Below, piece after piece: positions 5,136 to 7,830 of a stretch of DNA of 7,830 nucleotides. The DNA is from Oscillospiraceae bacterium (GTDB lineage Bacteria > Bacillota_A > Clostridia > Oscillospirales > Ruminococcaceae), in assembly GCA_017848205.1 (NCBI GenBank), contig JAGDDO010000215.1, positions 1 to 7,830 on the forward strand. Reading direction: 5' to 3'. The position numbers were made by a program, and so were the translations under genes. The notes beneath the pieces are model-generated. The model was given only the letters and a program-made list of their open reading frames with translations, was not told the DNA's origin and searched no databases. Each line of letters begins with the position of its first letter. Positions within the stretch are counted from its first letter, which is position 1.

Positions 5136-6062
5136 TTATACTGTAGACTCTGATACTTTTCCGGCCGCCTGTCTGAGGCTGAGTTTTCTCTTTCTCATTA
5201 TCAGCTTTGCCTGTACTATTCCGAGGCAGAAAAGCATCGAAAAAGCTGCTGACGAAAAAGCTGAATTATAATAGGCCAGATAAATAGCTGCATCACGATT
5301 TACTGCTATATCTGCAAGTTCGAAAAGGCATTTGAAAGCCGTTGCGAATTCAAATGCAAAGGAAATGCCGGCTGCTATATAAAACAAAACAGGATTGACA
5401 TGCTTTCTTATGAAAAAGAAGTCAGCTGTGGCTGCTATGCCAAACAGTGATATACCCAGAAGAACAAGCGAAGCCGGAGCAATGCTCATTTTACGTGTCG
5501 ATATACAGGTGACCAGGCGTTCCAGAGCCTGAAAAACGAATGCGCTGCACATTATTGCTCCGGACACTTTCGGGTCAGCTGTTTTCTGTACCGACCTGTA
5601 AGTTCCGTATATCAGGCCGGCCGATATAAGAAGCATTACCAGCACCGCCAGAATGCTTATGACCATAATTGAAGAGCTGCCACCTCCCGTAAAAATAGAC
5701 GATATTATCGCGCTCATTTTTTCTCCCGTGGCTGCGCTGGCAACAAAAGGTCTTACGATAACTGACATAAGCGTAAGCACTGCACTTACCGCATACACGG
5801 CTGTCTGCAGTCTTCCTGCCCTGCCGCTCTCAATGACCGGCTGCTTTTCAGGATAGCTTCTCCAGTCATCTCCCGTTATAAGCTCGTCCATTGAGATATC
5901 AAAGTATTCCGATATCTTCTTTGCCGTCATAAGGTCCGGATAACGCGCCCCGCATTCCCAGCGTGATACCGCCTGTCTCGTTACATAAAGATGATCAGCC
6001 AGCGTCTGCTGCGTTATACCTTTCTGTTCTCTCACAGTTTTCAGTTTTGTTCCGAATTCCAT
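5136..6062 (-). CDS. XRE-family HTH regulator with multi-span membrane domain
   Basis: Starting at ATG 6062 the protein has 308 residues. Residues 1-62 are a Cro/cI-type helix-turn-helix: MEFGTKLKTVREQKG, ITQQTLADHLYVTRQAVSRW (16-35), CGARYPDLMTAKKISEYF, DISMDELI. A short linker leads into about six hydrophobic segments, roughly 86-106, 131-155, 167-187, 195-217, 224-247 and 264-285, with a basic cytoplasmic end (MRKRKLSLRQ). It is therefore a membrane-anchored DNA-binding protein, a type frequent in Firmicutes that usually acts on nearby or its own transcription; the signal sensed is unknown. The frame stays open to 6221, but AAGGAAGG lies eight bases before 6062, the HTH begins there, and the promoter (6129-6157) sits inside the upstream extension, so 6062 is the start. 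It has its own transcription unit, convergent with the metG side. Confidence 0.93.
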   Translation of the reverse strand: MEFGTKLKTVREQKGITQQTLADHLYVTRQAVSRWECGARYPDLMTAKKISEYFDISMDELITGDDWRSYPEKQPVIESGRAGRLQTAVYAVSAVLTLMSVIVRPFVASAATGEKMSAIISSIFTGGGSSSIMVISILAVLVMLLISAGLIYGTYRSVQKTADPKVSGAIMCSAFVFQALERLVTCISTRKMSIAPASLVLLGISLFGIAATADFFFIRKHVNPVLFYIAAGISFAFEFATAFKCLFELADIAVNRDAAIYLAYYNSAFSSAAFSMLFCLGIVQAKLIMRKRKLSLRQAAGKVSESTV

Positions 6063-6110
6063 ATCATTTACCTTCCTTTTAATACTTTTTTCGTTTGTGT
6101 CTTTTGTGCG

Positions 6111-6122
6111 ATCTTCGAAGAT
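6111..6122. promoter_or_regulatory. Candidate operator palindrome at the regulator's transcription start
   Basis: ATCTTCGAAGAT is a perfect 12-bp palindrome. It lies seven bases downstream of the -10 box, so it covers the predicted start of transcription of the XRE-type gene. A dimeric HTH protein bound there would block its own promoter, so autorepression is a reasonable inference. The site may instead be a chance palindrome or a small leader hairpin. Confidence 0.4.
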
Positions 6123-6128
6123 ATCTTT

Positions 6129-6157
6129 ATTATATCCGCTCATAACGCCGAAAACAA
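6129..6157 (-). promoter_or_regulatory. Promoter of the XRE-type membrane regulator
   Basis: On the minus strand TTGTTT (6157-6152), a 17-base spacer and TATAAT (6134-6129) predict a start near 6122, giving a leader of about 60 bases before the ATG at 6062. The -10 box is perfect and the -35 matches in three or four positions. Confidence 0.65.
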
Positions 6158-6274
6158 GAAACACTGTCGAAAAAAGATGAAAAACCGTGTTACCACTTTG
6201 GTGCATGGGTATTTCGGACACATACTTGCAACCTCAAACAACCGGTTTAAATATTATTTATTCTGAATTTTTTA

Positions 6275-6389
6275 TAAGGAAACACTGATTAAATCGGAAA
6301 TCCGGCTTCGCCGGATTTCCGGAGGTGGGATTTGCGGGGCTTCGCCCCGGACCCCCACGCTGATTTATGAATAAATCAGCGTTTCCTTA
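6275..6389. repeat. Structured dispersed repeat, copy D (most complete)
   Basis: The ends TAAGGAAACACTGATT (6275-6290) and AATCAGCGTTTCCTTA (6374-6389) are inverted repeats with one mismatch in 16, and that mismatch would be a G-U pair in RNA. Inner hairpins: 6296-6306 with 6310-6320 (GGAAATCCGGC, 11 bp, loop TTC); 6335-6349 (CGGGG-CTTCG-CCCCG), which GTGGG/CCCAC (6325-6329, 6354-6358) may partly extend; and 6357-6367 with 6372-6382 (ACGCTGATTTA, loop TGAA). No coding content. It lies upstream of the XRE-type regulator gene and past the 3' end of the mannanase gene. Confidence 0.88.
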
Positions 6390-6441
6390 GCCTTTCTGTT
6401 TTTTAGTATATCATATCAGCCATACCAAAGCAATACGAACA

Positions 6442-6479
6442 AAGCCGCACCCTGCGGACATTTCCACGGGGTGCGGCTT
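6442..6479. terminator. Terminator downstream of the GH26-dockerin gene
   Basis: AAGCCGCACCC (6442-6452) pairs perfectly with GGGTGCGGCTT (6469-6479), an 11-bp GC-rich stem with a 16-base loop. On the minus strand the stem is followed by TTTGTTCGTATTG, and on the plus strand by GTTTTAAAG. It starts about 25 bases past the stop of the mannanase gene, which fits a terminator for that gene and perhaps a two-way barrier. Confidence 0.8.
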
Positions 6480-6504
6480 GTTTTAAAGTTTATCGTAATG
6501 TTTA

Positions 6505-7830
6505 TCAGTCAAGACTTGTGATCTTCTTTGAGATGAACTGGCGGAGTGTTGCAAGGTCTGTAAGCTGAATATCTCCGTCATGTGTTGTATCAGCGGCCTT
6601 AAGCGAATCTCCTTCGAGTTTGTTGTCACCGATAAGGTAAAGTGAAAGGAGTGAAAGGTCTGTTATGTCGATCTTTCCGTCGCAGTCAACGTCACCTGTT
6701 TTTACAGTTCCAGGCTGCTTTGTCGGTACTGCAGTCGGTTCAGCAGCCGCAGTGTACAGATCCTTCGGAAGCTCGTCAAGAGTGATTACGTAATCGCTGT
6801 TGTAAACTGACTTGATGCTTTCCTTTGTGTTCCACTTTGAATCTGTGATCCATTCTGTATGCCATGTCATGAAGCTGCTCCAGTAAGCGCCGTCTGCTTC
6901 AAGGTTTTCAGGATTCGGAATAGAACCGTTTTCGTGAAGAATTACCGGTGTGTCTGTACCAACAACGTCAACAACCTTGTTGTACATACCAATGAGTGAA
7001 CCGTCATTTTCAACGTATGTATCTGCACCTGCGATATCTACGTATTCATCGCCAGGATACCATTCCGCAGGAACGGAAGCTGTAAATCCGAGTGACCAGA
7101 TAAGATTGTCGAGTTCCCATTCATTTGTGTACTTCTCGTACATCATCTTCCAGAGCTTCTTGAAGTTCTCAGCACCGCCTTTGCCCCACCAGAACCACGC
7201 TCCGTCAAATTCGTGGAACGGTCTCCAGATAACCGGAATACCGGCATCCTTCAGTTCCTTAAGAGCCTTTGCTCCCTTGTCCATAGCTGTCGAGAGTGCC
7301 TTGTATTCATCAGTACCCGGTGTAAGAGCCTTGTCCCAGTCGAGATCGTCGGCCTTGCTTGCATCATAGTCTCTTGAGAAGTCAGATCCGCAATGCCAGC
7401 ATATTGTAACGATACCGCCCTTTTCGAACCATTCCTTGGCTCTCTTGTTTACGCCGTCGAAGTCATCGCCCATGTAGTCGAGACCTCTCATAGCAGGGAG
7501 CTTGCCGCTTGCGTCCTTGATGTAGTTCATTTCGTAGTCAGCACCGCCGGACATCCATGTGGATTCCTGCTGACCTGAGATGATCGACTTGCCGTATTCG
7601 CTGCAGATGTAGCTGTAGAGTGACTTTGCAGCTGATGACGCATTCTTGTTAGAAAGCGAAGCCTTTGAAGCATCCACCTTCGTGGCTTCAGCCTTTGTAA
7701 GTGTGAAATAATCAAGATCTGTCCAGCCCCAGCTGCTCTCAACTGCGATAGTATTTTTGCCTTCCTTAAGCGAGATGACTGTGCCAGGTGTCTCGATGAA
7801 CTTTTCCGTATAAGGGAATGATACATTTTC
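6505..7830 (-). CDS. Cellulosomal GH26 beta-mannanase with dockerin, 5' end outside window
   Basis: The frame is open to the right edge, leaving 441 C-terminal residues; signal peptide and N-terminal modules are missing. Residues 1-47 look like the end of a CBM35/CBM6-type carbohydrate-binding module (LKEGKNTIAVESSWGWTDLD). Residues about 65-350 form a GH26 catalytic domain, which cleaves internal beta-1,4-mannosidic bonds in mannan and glucomannan: SGQQESTWM near the start; WRPFHEFDGAWFWWG with Glu207 as likely acid/base; and TPVILHENG with Glu300 as likely nucleophile. A Pro/Thr linker follows (about 360-378). A type I dockerin occupies 379-441 with two calcium loops: DVDCDGKIDITD (380-391, canonical) and DTTHDGDIQLTD (414-425, Thr and Gln at usual ligand positions). 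The dockerin would attach the enzyme to a cohesin scaffoldin outside the cell. GTG at 7677-7675 is internal, not a start. TGA is followed directly by TAA. Other GH26 specificities cannot be excluded. Confidence 0.95.
   Translation of the reverse strand, partial: ENVSFPYTEKFIETPGTVISLKEGKNTIAVESSWGWTDLDYFTLTKAEATKVDASKASLSNKNASSAAKSLYSYICSEYGKSIISGQQESTWMSGGADYEMNYIKDASGKLPAMRGLDYMGDDFDGVNKRAKEWFEKGGIVTICWHCGSDFSRDYDASKADDLDWDKALTPGTDEYKALSTAMDKGAKALKELKDAGIPVIWRPFHEFDGAWFWWGKGGAENFKKLWKMMYEKYTNEWELDNLIWSLGFTASVPAEWYPGDEYVDIAGADTYVENDGSLIGMYNKVVDVVGTDTPVILHENGSIPNPENLEADGAYWSSFMTWHTEWITDSKWNTKESIKSVYNSDYVITLDELPKDLYTAAAEPTAVPTKQPGTVKTGDVDCDGKIDITDLSLLSLYLIGDNKLEGDSLKAADTTHDGDIQLTDLATLRQFISKKITSLD

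Noticed and set aside
6063..6221. 53-residue N-terminal extension of the XRE-type regulator
   Set aside because: It overlaps the -10/-35 boxes at 6129-6157, whereas a strong ribosome binding site and the start of the HTH domain both point to ATG 6062.
798..6389. CRISPR array or integron attC sites as an explanation for the repeats
   Set aside because: The copies are kilobases apart, differ in length, contain several hairpins and have no regular spacers. No cas or integrase gene is present.
7675..7677. GTG as the start of the GH26 gene
   Set aside because: The frame continues upstream to the window edge with carbohydrate-binding-module-like sequence, and a start here would give a secreted enzyme with no signal peptide.

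Overview
The window looks like chromosomal DNA of a fibre-degrading anaerobic Firmicute close to Ruminococcus (R. flavefaciens or R. champanellensis type). The main reason is a secreted GH26 beta-mannanase that ends in a type I dockerin, the hallmark of a cellulosome producer. Support comes from the clostridial style of the promoters (near-consensus TTGACA/TATAAT), GGAGG ribosome binding sites, and a one-knuckle MetRS with a C-terminal tRNA-binding domain. The genus is an inference from these features, not from a database match.

Layout. 1-776 (minus, runs off the left edge): a lipoprotein with a GTG start, a clear lipobox, and an 84-residue stretch of almost pure Asp/Glu inside what looks like a beta-rich domain. 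777-1221: no protein gene, but a 111-bp structured repeat, a Rho-independent-type terminator, a short AU-rich region and two overlapping minus-strand promoters; together the last three look like a small RNA gene or an attenuated leader. 1222-2088 (minus): a protein with four ~29-residue MshEN/GspE-N-like repeats and a CheX-like C-terminal domain. 2098-2465: divergent intergenic region with a promoter for each flanking gene, a second copy of the structured repeat, and a different hairpin-type element apparently nested in it. 2466-4409 (plus): metG, methionyl-tRNA synthetase. 4494-5006 (plus): a small membrane protein, closed by a strong terminator. 5100-5133: a minimal hairpin copy of the repeat. 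5136-6062 (minus): an XRE-family regulator fused to about six membrane helices, with its own promoter and a palindrome at the predicted transcription start. 6275-6389: the best-preserved repeat copy. 6442-6479: terminator for 6505-7830 (minus, runs off the right edge): CBM-like remnant, GH26 domain, linker and dockerin.

The genes do not form one pathway. metG is housekeeping, the GH26 enzyme is extracellular polysaccharide degradation, and the others are sensing, regulatory or envelope proteins of unknown role. What links the window is the intergenic DNA: four copies of a modular, hairpin-rich repeat family sit in three gene-free gaps and one gene-end gap, always outside coding sequence. This repeat family, the element nested in one copy, and the small-RNA-like unit at about 917-1069 are the parts most likely to be undescribed.
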